DNA from: Flavobacterium cheniae
Lineage (GTDB): Bacteria > Bacteroidota > Bacteroidia > Flavobacteriales > Flavobacteriaceae
Assembly: GCF_004363695.1 (NCBI RefSeq)
Contig: NZ_SNZC01000004.1
Span: forward strand, 167,746-231,745
Direction: 5' to 3'
Length of the DNA stretch: 64,000 bases
In this document: one piece after another, positions 24,399 through 32,518 of the stretch
Position numbering within the stretch: position 1 is the first letter of the stretch
Layout of the letters: every line of letters begins with the position of its first letter
Made by a program: the position numbers and the translations under genes
The notes under the pieces: model-generated
Told to the model about the DNA's origin: nothing
The model's database searches: none
Seen by the model: only the letters and a program-made list of their open reading frames with translations

Positions 24399-25355
24399 AT
24401 GAAAGTAACTGAACATATACAAAACGCCAACGGAAAACCTTTGTTTTCCTTCGAAATTTTACCGCCTTTAAAAGGACAAAATATTCAATCTATTTTTGAT
24501 AGCATTGATCCATTGATGGAATTCAATCCACCATTCATTGATGTAACCTATCACCGTGAGGAATATGAATTCAAAGAGTTAGAAAATGGTTTACTGCAGA
24601 AAAAAGTAGTTAAAAAACGACCGGGAACGGTAGGAATTTGTGCTGGAATTCAGAATAAATATCAAGTAGATGCTATTCCGCATATTTTGTGTGGTGGTTT
24701 TACCAAAGAAGATACTGAAAATCTGTTGATTGATTTAGATTTCTTAGGAATTGATAATGTCGTAGCGCTTCGTGGCGATGCAGTTAAAAGCGAAATTTAC
24801 TTCAAACCTGAAAAAGAAGGACATGCTTATGCTTCGGAATTAGTAACACAAATCAGCAATTTGAATAAGGGAATTTATTTAGACGAAGATTTGCAGAATT
24901 CAACAAAAACCGATTTTTGCATCGGAGTTGCAGGTTATCCGGAAAAACACATGGAAGCACCAAGTTTAGATAGTGATATTCATTTCGTAAAACAAAAAAT
25001 CAAAAACGGCGCTGATTATATCATCACCCAAATGTTTTTTGATAATAAAAAATTCTTCGATTTTGTGGCAAAATGCAGAGCAGCAGGAATTACTGTTCCG
25101 ATTATTCCAGGATTAAAACCTATCGCAACCAAAAAACAATTGAATTTAATACCGCATCGCTTTAGTGTTGAATTGCCTGATGATTTGATCATGGCGGTTG
25201 TAAAAGCTAAAGATAATGATGCTGTGAAACAGATTGGAATTGAATGGTGTACGCAACAAAGTAAAGAATTAGTAGCGGCTGGAATTCCAGTTTTGCATTA
25301 CTATTCTATGGGAAAGGCCGAGAATGTTAAGGCTATTGCAAAAGAAATTTTTTAA
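24399..25355 (+). CDS. metF: 5,10-methylenetetrahydrofolate reductase
   Basis: 318-residue FAD-dependent TIM barrel that supplies 5-methyl-THF to MetH. Motifs are FSFEILPPLKG, PPFIDVTYHREEYEF, VALRGD, FCIGVAGYPEKH and ADYIITQMFFDNKKF, with PIIPGLKPI near the C-terminus. It is the last gene of the SAM-I-controlled operon, and a long hairpin follows. Confidence 0.97.
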   Translation: MKVTEHIQNANGKPLFSFEILPPLKGQNIQSIFDSIDPLMEFNPPFIDVTYHREEYEFKELENGLLQKKVVKKRPGTVGICAGIQNKYQVDAIPHILCGGFTKEDTENLLIDLDFLGIDNVVALRGDAVKSEIYFKPEKEGHAYASELVTQISNLNKGIYLDEDLQNSTKTDFCIGVAGYPEKHMEAPSLDSDIHFVKQKIKNGADYIITQMFFDNKKFFDFVAKCRAAGITVPIIPGLKPIATKKQLNLIPHRFSVELPDDLIMAVVKAKDNDAVKQIGIEWCTQQSKELVAAGIPVLHYYSMGKAENVKAIAKEIF

Positions 25356-25381
25356 AATCAGTTAAATCTTATAAATGTTTT

Positions 25382-25423
25382 GATTTCATAAAAATTAATA
25401 AAAAAAGTAATTTTTATGAAATC
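25382..25423 (+). terminator. Hairpin terminating the metH-metF operon
   Basis: Perfect 16-bp arms (gatttcataaaaatta and complement) with a 10-nt loop, 26 nt after metF and followed by T-rich sequence. The stem is AT-rich, so efficiency may be modest. Confidence 0.65.
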
Positions 25424-25611
25424 TGAGTTTTTTGAGTTAAAATGAGTTGATTCTTTGTTTTTTTGTTTGTTTTCAATTTCAATTTTTAACATATTCTTAT
25501 AAAAAATGTTAAAATGTTAAATCAAATATTAGTATTTTAAATATTTATTGCGAATTAAATTTGGGAGTATTGTTTTTTTGTTGTAATTTCATAGAAATAA
25601 ACCTCCATATT

Positions 25612-26001
25612 ATGAAGAAAACAATACTTACTTTCGTAATAGTTTTCGTCGCTCAATTAACTTTTGCTGGCGAATTAGATTCTATCTTGACCAAAGCTAG
25701 ATCATTAACAGAGAAAAAGAATTACACTGAGGCAATCAAAGAGTATGAAAATTACATTAAATTGTCAAAAGGTGAAAATTTAAAAGACGTTTATATAGAA
25801 GTAGCAAATTGTTATTTCTATCAAAATAAAAAGGAAACTGCTGTAAATTACATAAAAGATGCCATTTCAAAGTATGGCTTTACAGAAGAGGATTTTATTT
25901 ACAGTTCTATTTTGGATGAAAAATTGTCATCGTACGCGCTTTCTGTAGTTTATGACGATTATTTCAAGTTAAGAAAAAAGTATTTGGCAACATTGAATTA
26001 G
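25612..26001 (+). CDS. Small exported TPR-like protein
   Basis: 129 residues from the ATG at 25612; an upstream in-frame start at 25561 would precede the clear signal peptide MKKTILTFVIVFVAQLTFAG. The mature part contains helix pairs resembling one or two tetratricopeptide repeats (ARSLTEKKNYTEAIKEYENYIKL, VYIEVANCYFYQNKKETAVNYIKDAI). It probably mediates protein contacts in the periplasm. The partner is unknown, and it stands alone between terminators. Confidence 0.75.
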   Translation: MKKTILTFVIVFVAQLTFAGELDSILTKARSLTEKKNYTEAIKEYENYIKLSKGENLKDVYIEVANCYFYQNKKETAVNYIKDAISKYGFTEEDFIYSSILDEKLSSYALSVVYDDYFKLRKKYLATLN

Positions 26002-26024
26002 TTTATTTTAGCCAAAGCTTTTTG

Positions 26025-26058
26025 AAATCTCCTTACAGGTTTATTTGTAAGGAGATTT
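26025..26058. terminator. Bidirectional intrinsic terminator
   Basis: 13-bp perfect arms (aaatctccttaca and complement), 8-nt loop, followed by T-run. It sits between the TPR-like gene and the convergent gldA. Confidence 0.85.
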
Positions 26059-26060
26059 TT

Positions 26061-26966
26061 TTATTTCTTCTTAGCTGTTTTCTCTCTGAAAATTTGCTCC
26101 AAGTTTTTGCTTTTCAATACAATTTGTAGCGTTCTCAAATTATTGGCTTGAGCAAAATCAAATAACGCTGGTCGCATATCTGTTGATGTAGTAAAAGTAA
26201 GTTCCCAAATTAAATCATGTGTATTTTTTGCCGATTTCAAATTTGGTAAAGCCACAAAATCAGATTCAGAAACTTTTTTATCAAATTCTACTTCGATAAT
26301 TTGTTCTGCTTCTTCGGCAACTAAATTGTTTAGTTTTTTATCCGTAACTATTTTTCCTTTATCGATAATGATAATTCTATCGCAAATAGCTTCTACTTCT
26401 TGCATAATATGTGTTGATAGAAAAACCGTTTTGTCTTTTCCAATGTTTTTAATCAAATCACGAATTTCTACCAATTGATTTGGATCTAAACCTGTTGTTG
26501 GTTCATCTAAAATCATAACATCAGGATTGTGTAATAAAGCCGTTGCTAATCCTACACGTTGACGATAGCCTTTAGAAAGTTCGCCAATTTTCTTATGACT
26601 TTCAGGTGTTAATCCTGTCAAAGCAATTACTTCATCAATTCTCGATTTGGCAACTTTATGTAAATCGGCATTAAAAGCTAAATATTCTCTCACATATAAA
26701 TCCAAATACAACGGATTATGTTCTGGTAAATACCCAACCGACTTCTGCACTTCTTTTTGAGCTGAAGTTACATCATGTTCGTTTACAACAGCTGTTCCGC
26801 TATCGGCTGTTAAATAAGTAGTTAAAATTTTCATCAAGGTTGATTTCCCGGCACCATTTGGGCCTAAAAAACCTACGATTTCTCCTTTTTTTACAGAAAA
26901 ACTAATATTGTCTAACGCTTTTTGGTCTCCGTAATTTTTTGAAATATTTTGAACTTCTATCGACAT
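26061..26966 (-). CDS. gldA: Gliding-motility-associated ABC transporter ATP-binding protein GldA
   Basis: 301-residue ABC ATPase: Walker A GPNGAGKS at about residues 35-42, signature LSKGYRQRVG, Walker B VMILDEPTTGLDP and H-loop STHIMQEVE. The whole reads as GldA of Flavobacterium, which partners GldF and GldG in a transporter required for gliding in F. johnsoniae; gldF and gldG are not adjacent here. Related drug/nutrient ABC ATPases are the alternative. A canonical promoter lies 17 nt upstream of the start. Confidence 0.88.
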   Translation of the reverse strand: MSIEVQNISKNYGDQKALDNISFSVKKGEIVGFLGPNGAGKSTLMKILTTYLTADSGTAVVNEHDVTSAQKEVQKSVGYLPEHNPLYLDLYVREYLAFNADLHKVAKSRIDEVIALTGLTPESHKKIGELSKGYRQRVGLATALLHNPDVMILDEPTTGLDPNQLVEIRDLIKNIGKDKTVFLSTHIMQEVEAICDRIIIIDKGKIVTDKKLNNLVAEEAEQIIEVEFDKKVSESDFVALPNLKSAKNTHDLIWELTFTTSTDMRPALFDFAQANNLRTLQIVLKSKNLEQIFREKTAKKK

Positions 26967-26982
26967 ATGATGTAAATTTTAG

Positions 26983-27012
26983 CAAAAGTAACTTTTTTTA
27001 AAAGAACTCAAA
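26983..27012 (-). promoter_or_regulatory. Promoter of gldA
   Basis: On the minus strand TTTG, 18 nt, TACTTTTG: a full match to the Bacteroidota consensus, with the -7 element ending 17 nt before the ATG. Confidence 0.75.
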
Positions 27013-27080
27013 TTTATTTAAAAAAGTATTTTGTTTTCATTTTTTTATTACTTTAGCAGAATCAAATAACAAAGAGCACA

Positions 27081-27164
27081 ATGCTTAACAATAGTACATT
27101 TTTCTTTAACAATTCTTTTTATTTCTTCTGGAGACAGTTGAGGGATTGTTGTGCTATTATATAA
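27081..27164 (+). CDS. Phe/Tyr/Trp-rich leader peptide of the pheA attenuator
   Basis: 27-codon ORF containing FFFNNSFYFFW: seven Phe, one Tyr and one Trp codon within 11. It is followed by an intrinsic terminator and then pheA. The segment gggattgt (27142-27149), in the ORF just after the aromatic cluster, is perfectly complementary over 8 bp to acaatccc (27191-27198), which includes most of the terminator 5' arm. A ribosome stalled for want of charged tRNA-Phe would expose it and block the terminator. This is the logic of E. coli pheL, in an unrelated sequence. Confidence 0.85.
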   Translation: MLNNSTFFFNNSFYFFWRQLRDCCAII

Positions 27165-27192
27165 ATCAAAGAAATTTATTTTATAAACATAC

Positions 27193-27221
27193 AATCCCGA
27201 TGCAAATCGGGATTTTTTTTT
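27193..27221 (+). terminator. Attenuator terminator upstream of pheA
   Basis: 9-bp perfect arms (aatcccgat / atcgggatt), a GCAA tetraloop and a T-run of nine, ending 12 nt before the pheA ATG. Confidence 0.9.
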
Positions 27222-27232
27222 GCTCATATATT

Positions 27233-28060
27233 ATGGAAATTAAAGTCGCAATTCAGGGAATTCAAGGGTCGTTTCATCACCAAGTAGCACATCGTTATTT
27301 TGGTGAAGCAATTGGTTTGGATGAATGTGTTACATTTAGAGATGTAGCTAATAGTTTAAAAAATAACCTGTCAGACAAAGCTATTATGGCGATTGAAAAC
27401 TCAATTGCGGGAGCCATTTTGCCTAATTATGCCTTAATCGATTCATACGATTTACACATTATAGGAGAGCATTTTTTAGACATACACATGAATTTGATGG
27501 TGTTTCCTGGGCAAACTATTGAAGAGATTCAAGAAGTACATTCGCATCCAATTGCTTTGTTGCAATGTGCTAATTTTTTTAGTCAATATCCTCATATAAA
27601 GTTGGTTGAAAGTTCAGACACTGCAATTGCGGCAAAACGAATTCAGGAAAATCAATTAAAAGGAATCGGTGCTCTTGGCGGACCAGTTGCGGCTGAAATT
27701 TATAATTTGGAAATCATTGCAAATGGAATTCACACCGTAAAAAGTAATAAAACACGTTTTGTAGTTTTAAAAGCATCCAACAAAGAAATTCCAAAAGATC
27801 TCATCAATAAAGCTTCAGTAAAATTTGAGTTGGATGACACGCCGGGTTCATTGGCAACGGTTTTAAATGTGATGAATAATTGCAAATTGAATCTAACGAA
27901 AATTCAATCACTTCCTATAATTGAAACGCCTTTTACTTATGCCTTTTTTGTGGATGTGGTTTTTGAAAAATACAAACATTTTGAAAAGGCAAAAAAAGTA
28001 ATGGAAATCATGACAACGCATTTCAAGGTTTTGGGCGAATATGAAAAGAGTAAACAATAA
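27233..28060 (+). CDS. pheA: Prephenate dehydratase
   Basis: 275-residue monofunctional enzyme converting prephenate to phenylpyruvate. I start at the ATG at 27233 (MEIKVAIQGIQGSFHH). The longer frame from 27146 would cross the leader peptide and terminator. Family motifs: IQGIQGSFHHQVA, IENSIAGAI, GIGALGGPVAAEIYNLEIIA, and SNKTRFVVL with the catalytic TRF. The C-terminal ACT domain (KFELDDTPGSLATVLNVM) gives Phe feedback in the family. Followed 42 nt later by the DAHP synthase gene. Confidence 0.95.
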   Translation: MEIKVAIQGIQGSFHHQVAHRYFGEAIGLDECVTFRDVANSLKNNLSDKAIMAIENSIAGAILPNYALIDSYDLHIIGEHFLDIHMNLMVFPGQTIEEIQEVHSHPIALLQCANFFSQYPHIKLVESSDTAIAAKRIQENQLKGIGALGGPVAAEIYNLEIIANGIHTVKSNKTRFVVLKASNKEIPKDLINKASVKFELDDTPGSLATVLNVMNNCKLNLTKIQSLPIIETPFTYAFFVDVVFEKYKHFEKAKKVMEIMTTHFKVLGEYEKSKQ

Positions 28061-28102
28061 TAATTTAAGAATAAATAGTAATTTTACAGTGAATTAAGGA
28101 TT

Positions 28103-29185
28103 ATGGAAAATAAAAAAGAATTACGCACTTGGTTAGATGATTTTCAATTAAATCATCCACTTGTAATTGCAGGACCTTGTAGTGCAGAAACCGAAGAACA
28201 AGTTTTAAAAATAGCACACGAATTAAAGAATTCTGATGTTTCGATTTTCCGAGCTGGAATTTGGAAACCTCGCACGCGTCCGGGTGGATTTGAAGGTGTG
28301 GGAGAAATCGGATTGAAATGGATGCAAAAGGCCAAAGCTGAAACTGGTTTATTAATGGCAACCGAAGTAGCAACGGCTGCCCACGTTAAATTAGCATTGG
28401 AACACGATATTGATGTGCTGTGGATTGGAGCTAGAACCACTGTAAATCCATTTGCCGTTCAAGAAATTGCAGATGCTTTGCAAGGAACTGATAAAATCGT
28501 GTTATTAAAAAATCCAGTAAATCCTGATTTATCTTTATGGATTGGCGGTTTAGAGCGATTATATAATGCGAATATCAAAAAATTAGGTGTAATTCATAGA
28601 GGATTTTCTACTTACGAAAAAACAAAATACCGCAATAATCCCGAATGGCAAATAGCGATTGATTTACAAAATCGTTTTCCTGATTTACCGTTGATTTGTG
28701 ATCCTTCGCACATTACAGGAAAGCGCGATATGATTCAAGAAGTGTCGCAACAAGCCTTAGATTTGAATTATGACGGATTAATTATCGAAACACATATTGA
28801 CCCAGACAATGCTTGGAGTGATGCAGCCCAACAAGTAACGCCAGAAACATTAAAGCAAATGTTCATTAATTTACGCGTTAGAAAAGTGTCAGATGATGAA
28901 AGCGAATACAACCAAAAAATGGCAAAACTCCGCATGCAAATTGATGAATTTGATGGAAAGTTGTTAGAGATTTTGGGTAACCGAATGAAAGTAGCCGATA
29001 AAATAGGTTTGCTTAAAAAGGAAAAAAATGTAGCTATTTTACAAAACCAACGCTGGAATGAAATTTTAGGCAAAATGATTTTAGAAGGTGAAGAAAAAGG
29101 ATTGAGTAACGAATTTGTAATGCATTTGTTTAAGGCGATACACCAGGAAAGTATTAGTCATCAAGAAAAAGTGATTAATAAGTAA
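28103..29185 (+). CDS. Bifunctional 3-deoxy-7-phosphoheptulonate synthase / chorismate mutase type II
   Basis: 360 residues. The N-terminal type-I DAHP synthase domain has VIAGPCSAETEEQ, GIWKPRTRPGGFEGVGE, LWIGARTTVNPFAVQ, GVIHRGFS and CDPSHITGKRD. A C-terminal AroQ chorismate mutase domain of about 90 residues follows (LRMQIDEFDGKLLEILGNRMKVADKIGLLKKEKN). It therefore covers the entry step and the chorismate-to-prephenate step, feeding pheA directly. In many Bacteroidota an aminotransferase and prephenate dehydrogenase lie between these two genes; they are absent here. Confidence 0.94.
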   Translation: MENKKELRTWLDDFQLNHPLVIAGPCSAETEEQVLKIAHELKNSDVSIFRAGIWKPRTRPGGFEGVGEIGLKWMQKAKAETGLLMATEVATAAHVKLALEHDIDVLWIGARTTVNPFAVQEIADALQGTDKIVLLKNPVNPDLSLWIGGLERLYNANIKKLGVIHRGFSTYEKTKYRNNPEWQIAIDLQNRFPDLPLICDPSHITGKRDMIQEVSQQALDLNYDGLIIETHIDPDNAWSDAAQQVTPETLKQMFINLRVRKVSDDESEYNQKMAKLRMQIDEFDGKLLEILGNRMKVADKIGLLKKEKNVAILQNQRWNEILGKMILEGEEKGLSNEFVMHLFKAIHQESISHQEKVINK

Positions 29186-29249
29186 ATTTTTACTGAAAAT
29201 ATTCTTACATTTTTTGTAATATCGCGCCACAAATCTTTAATACTAAATA

Positions 29250-30905
29250 ATGAAAAAAATTAATCTGTTTTTATTTGCCTTTGTTCTTGGGATTCAATTT
29301 TTAGTTGCTCAAAACAAAATTGATAAAGTGTCTTTAACTTATGGAGAAGAGTTAGCTGATGACAAACAAAAAATTGTTAAAATCGTTGGAGAGTCTAATA
29401 ACAAAATCTTTGCTTTAGCTATAAAAGGAAAAGATGATTATTTTATAAAAATATTTGAATCGGGTTCAATGAAACTTGTTTCGTCTAACCCAATTGTAAT
29501 ACCTCAGATTAGCGATAAAGAAGTTGATTTTGAAGAAATTTTTCTTTTGAATGATAACTTGTATGTAATTGGTAGTGTATATAACAAAAAAGATAAAATT
29601 TTTAATTTAGTAGCTACACAAGTTTCAGATAAAGGTGTTTTAAGTAAATCTCCTGTAGTCTTATTTGATGCTGAAGTTGCAAAAAAATCAAGCAGAGGTG
29701 ATTTTTATTTTAAATTATCTCCAGATGAAGGAGCTTTGTTAGTTATGCATACTTCATTATTTTCAAAAGAAGATGCTGTTAAATATGAAGTAAAATTGTT
29801 TGATGACAAAATGGGAACTTTGTTCTCAAATACTGAAAAAGTTAAGTTTGATGACAGTAAGAAAGATTATGAATTTACAATTTCTGATTTTGAAGTTAAT
29901 TTTCAAGATGATGTTTTTTTAGTTGTTAATGAAAGTTATAGAGATTCAAAAAAGAAAGAACAAATTGAAAAATTTGAAATCCATGCTTTTAAAAGAAATA
30001 ATGGATACAAAAAAGAAATCGTGAATATTGATATCAAAGGAAAAGAGATAATCAACTGTAAAATGATTTCTACAAATAAAAATACTTTGAAAATTGTTGG
30101 TTTTTATTCTAGTGTAAGAGAAAACGGAAAGGCAAATAAAGAACTTAAAGGAGTTTATAACGCAACTATTGATTTAAATACTAATTCAACTAACACAGTA
30201 AAGTTTAATGAGTTTGATTATGCAACAAAAGTTAAATTATTAGGTGAAAGAAGAGCTAAAAAAGGAAAAGACGTTAAGCCATACTATAATATTACAACTA
30301 TTATTGAGAAAAATGATGGTGGTTTAATTGTTTTGTCTGAATTTCAATTTGTTTATGTAGGTCAAAGTTCAGGTATTGGACCATTAGCGGCAACTCCTGT
30401 AACTTATACTAAAAACGAAATTATCATTACAAGTTTAAAAGCTGATGGTACATTTGAATGGGGTCATGTTTTACCAAAAGAACAGTCTGCAACTGTAACT
30501 ACATTGTCAATTGGATTTGGAATGGCAGGAGGTAATGGTAGTTTTGCTGTTGGTGGATCAATTCAAATTCCTTTAACTCAATTAGGTAAAGGTCCTGAGT
30601 ATTTAGGTGCAATTCCAATTTACAAAAACGGAGTACTTAATTTACTATTTAATGATAATGTTAAAAATAAAGGGATCACCAATATAGACGATATTAGATC
30701 ATTAGGTAATTATAACAATGCAGTTCCGGCTTTATTTATCTTCGACTCAAATGGAAATATGACGCGAAAAGATCCTGAAGAAGTTATTAAAAATGAATTA
30801 GTATTACGCCCTGGTGTTTACTATAGAAAATCAGATAAAGAGTTTATTGTTTATTCTTCAAGAAAAAGTAAAGATAAGTTAGGAAGAATGATTTTAGAAG
30901 ATTAA
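29250..30905 (+). CDS. Exported protein of unknown function (551 aa)
   Basis: Signal peptide MKKINLFLFAFVLGIQFLVAQ, then beta-rich sequence with periodic strands (e.g. NLVATQVSDKGVLSKSPVVLFD, TFEWGHVLPKEQS) that may form a propeller. It is Lys/Asp-rich, and I see no catalytic motif, lipobox or T9SS C-terminal domain. I do not recognise the family. It stands alone between the aro genes and rsgA, with its own terminator. It is probably periplasmic or surface-associated. Confidence 0.65.
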   Translation: MKKINLFLFAFVLGIQFLVAQNKIDKVSLTYGEELADDKQKIVKIVGESNNKIFALAIKGKDDYFIKIFESGSMKLVSSNPIVIPQISDKEVDFEEIFLLNDNLYVIGSVYNKKDKIFNLVATQVSDKGVLSKSPVVLFDAEVAKKSSRGDFYFKLSPDEGALLVMHTSLFSKEDAVKYEVKLFDDKMGTLFSNTEKVKFDDSKKDYEFTISDFEVNFQDDVFLVVNESYRDSKKKEQIEKFEIHAFKRNNGYKKEIVNIDIKGKEIINCKMISTNKNTLKIVGFYSSVRENGKANKELKGVYNATIDLNTNSTNTVKFNEFDYATKVKLLGERRAKKGKDVKPYYNITTIIEKNDGGLIVLSEFQFVYVGQSSGIGPLAATPVTYTKNEIIITSLKADGTFEWGHVLPKEQSATVTTLSIGFGMAGGNGSFAVGGSIQIPLTQLGKGPEYLGAIPIYKNGVLNLLFNDNVKNKGITNIDDIRSLGNYNNAVPALFIFDSNGNMTRKDPEEVIKNELVLRPGVYYRKSDKEFIVYSSRKSKDKLGRMILED

Positions 30906-30911
30906 AAATTT

Positions 30912-30940
30912 AAAAGGCTGCTATAAAGTAGCCTTTTTTT
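30912..30940 (+). terminator. Intrinsic terminator
   Basis: Arms aaaggctgct / agtagccttt with one G-T mismatch, 4-nt loop and T7, directly after the exported protein gene. Confidence 0.8.
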
Positions 30941-30941
30941 A

Positions 30942-30974
30942 TTGACTAAATTTTGAATAGAAAAGCTATCTTTG
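30942..30974 (+). promoter_or_regulatory. Promoter of rsgA
   Basis: TTG at 30942-30944, 22 nt, then TATCTTTG at 30967-30974. The -7 matches the Bacteroidota consensus; spacing is slightly long. It lies 45 nt before the start codon. Confidence 0.65.
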
Positions 30975-31019
30975 CAATATATAACGAAGTTGAATTAAAC
31001 TTCTAATTTCTAACCTTGA

Positions 31020-31997
31020 ATGACAGGAATCGTTTATAAATCTACCGGAAGTTGGTACACCATTAAAACTGAAAATGGTGACTTTTTGGAATGCCGTATA
31101 AAAGGTAAATTTAGAATGAAAGGTATCAAAAGTACCAATCCCATTGCCGTTGGCGATATCGTAGATTATGATATTGAAAACACTACAGATGAAACGACAG
31201 GAGTAATTACGGCAATCCACGACAGAAAAAATTACATTGTTAGAAAATCAGTAAACTTATCGCATCAAATGCATATTATTGCTTCTAATATTGATGTCGT
31301 TTTTTTATTGGTAACCATCAATAATCCACCAACTACAACCAGTTTTATTGACCGATTTTTAGTTACAGCAGAAGCCTACGGAATTGAAGCTGTCATCGTT
31401 TTTAATAAAATTGATACGTTTGATGACCCAACATTAGACGAACAATTATATTTACAACATGTTTATTCTTCAATCGGTTACAAATGTTTACGGGTTTCTG
31501 CAAAAGATGGAAAAGGAATTGACGAACTAAAAGCGTTAATGAAAGACAGGGTTTCTATGTTTTCAGGACATTCTGGCGTTGGGAAATCTACTTTGGTAAA
31601 CACGTTAGAACCAGGTTTGAATTTAAAAACCAAACAAATTTCGGAATCACACGCACAAGGAAAACACACCACAACGTTTGCCGAAATGTTTGATTTATCT
31701 TTTGGAGCGCAAATTATCGATACGCCAGGGATTCGTGGTTTTGGAATTGTTGACATGGAAAAACAAGAAATAGGAGATTATTTTCCAGAATTTTTTGCTT
31801 TGAAAGACCAATGCAAATTCAATAACTGTTTACATAAAGACGAACCGCATTGCGCTATTAAAAAAGCGTTAGAAAACGATGAAATTTCATGGTCGCGTTA
31901 TAAAAGTTATACCCAAATTTTAGAGGGTGACGAAGAGCAATATCGTGCAGATATTTATGATGCAGAACGAAGAGCAAGCGACGAAACAAGAAAATGA
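31020..31997 (+). CDS. rsgA: Ribosome small-subunit maturation GTPase RsgA
   Basis: 325-residue circularly permuted GTPase acting late in 30S assembly. An N-terminal OB fold (GSWYTIKTENGDFLECRIKGKFR) is followed by permuted G motifs in the order NKID, then SGHSGVGKSTL, then DTPGIRGFG. The C-terminal zinc site is CKFNNCLHKDEPHCAIKKAL. Length and order are typical. It starts a short run with dtd, 68 nt downstream. Confidence 0.96.
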   Translation: MTGIVYKSTGSWYTIKTENGDFLECRIKGKFRMKGIKSTNPIAVGDIVDYDIENTTDETTGVITAIHDRKNYIVRKSVNLSHQMHIIASNIDVVFLLVTINNPPTTTSFIDRFLVTAEAYGIEAVIVFNKIDTFDDPTLDEQLYLQHVYSSIGYKCLRVSAKDGKGIDELKALMKDRVSMFSGHSGVGKSTLVNTLEPGLNLKTKQISESHAQGKHTTTFAEMFDLSFGAQIIDTPGIRGFGIVDMEKQEIGDYFPEFFALKDQCKFNNCLHKDEPHCAIKKALENDEISWSRYKSYTQILEGDEEQYRADIYDAERRASDETRK

Positions 31998-32003
31998 TTT
32001 GTT

Positions 32004-32021
32004 TTTACGGATTTCCGTAAA
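32004..32021 (+). terminator. Short hairpin after rsgA
   Basis: 8-bp arms tttacgga / tccgtaaa with a 2-nt centre, followed by a T-rich segment (tcttttctg). Probably a weak terminator. Confidence 0.4.
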
Positions 32022-32065
32022 TCTTTTCTGATATTTTTTTATATTTTTGATGTTTAAACATTAAA

Positions 32066-32518
32066 ATGAAAGCAGTAATTCAACGAGTTTCCGAATCATC
32101 AGTTACTATTAACAGCGAAATTTTTGCTCAAATTCAACAAGGCTTATTAGTTTTAGTTGGGATTGAAGACGCCGATAATCAAGAAGATATCAATTGGTTA
32201 ACCTCTAAAATAGCCAATTTAAGAATTTTTGAAGACGAAAGCGAAATAATGAATTTGTCGTTAAAAGATATTGATGGAGAGATGATTGTTGTGAGTCAGT
32301 TCACATTACATGCGTTAACCAAAAAAGGAAATCGACCAAGTTATATTAAAGCCTCAAAACCAGAAATTGCCATTCCATTGTACGAATCTTTTGTGCAACA
32401 AATGGAAATAGAATTAGGTAAAAAAATACAAACCGGACAATTTGGAGCCGATATGAAAGTAGCTTTAGTTAATGACGGACCAGTTACAATAATTATTGAT
32501 ACAAAAAATAAAGAATGA
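32066..32518 (+). CDS. dtd: D-aminoacyl-tRNA deacylase
   Basis: 150-residue DTD that hydrolyses D-amino acids (and Gly from tRNA-Ala) off tRNA. The start MKAVIQRVSESSVTI, the active-site SQFTL and the Gly-cisPro motif NDGPVTI are all present. A -7-like TATTTTTG lies at 32042-32049. The last bases overlap the next ATG (ATGA), so the downstream DUF3857 gene is coupled. Confidence 0.96.
   Translation: MKAVIQRVSESSVTINSEIFAQIQQGLLVLVGIEDADNQEDINWLTSKIANLRIFEDESEIMNLSLKDIDGEMIVVSQFTLHALTKKGNRPSYIKASKPEIAIPLYESFVQQMEIELGKKIQTGQFGADMKVALVNDGPVTIIIDTKNKE

Noticed and set aside
27146..27232. Longer pheA reading frame
   Set aside because: It runs through the terminator hairpin and overlaps the leader peptide; the family start is MEIKVAIQG at 27233.
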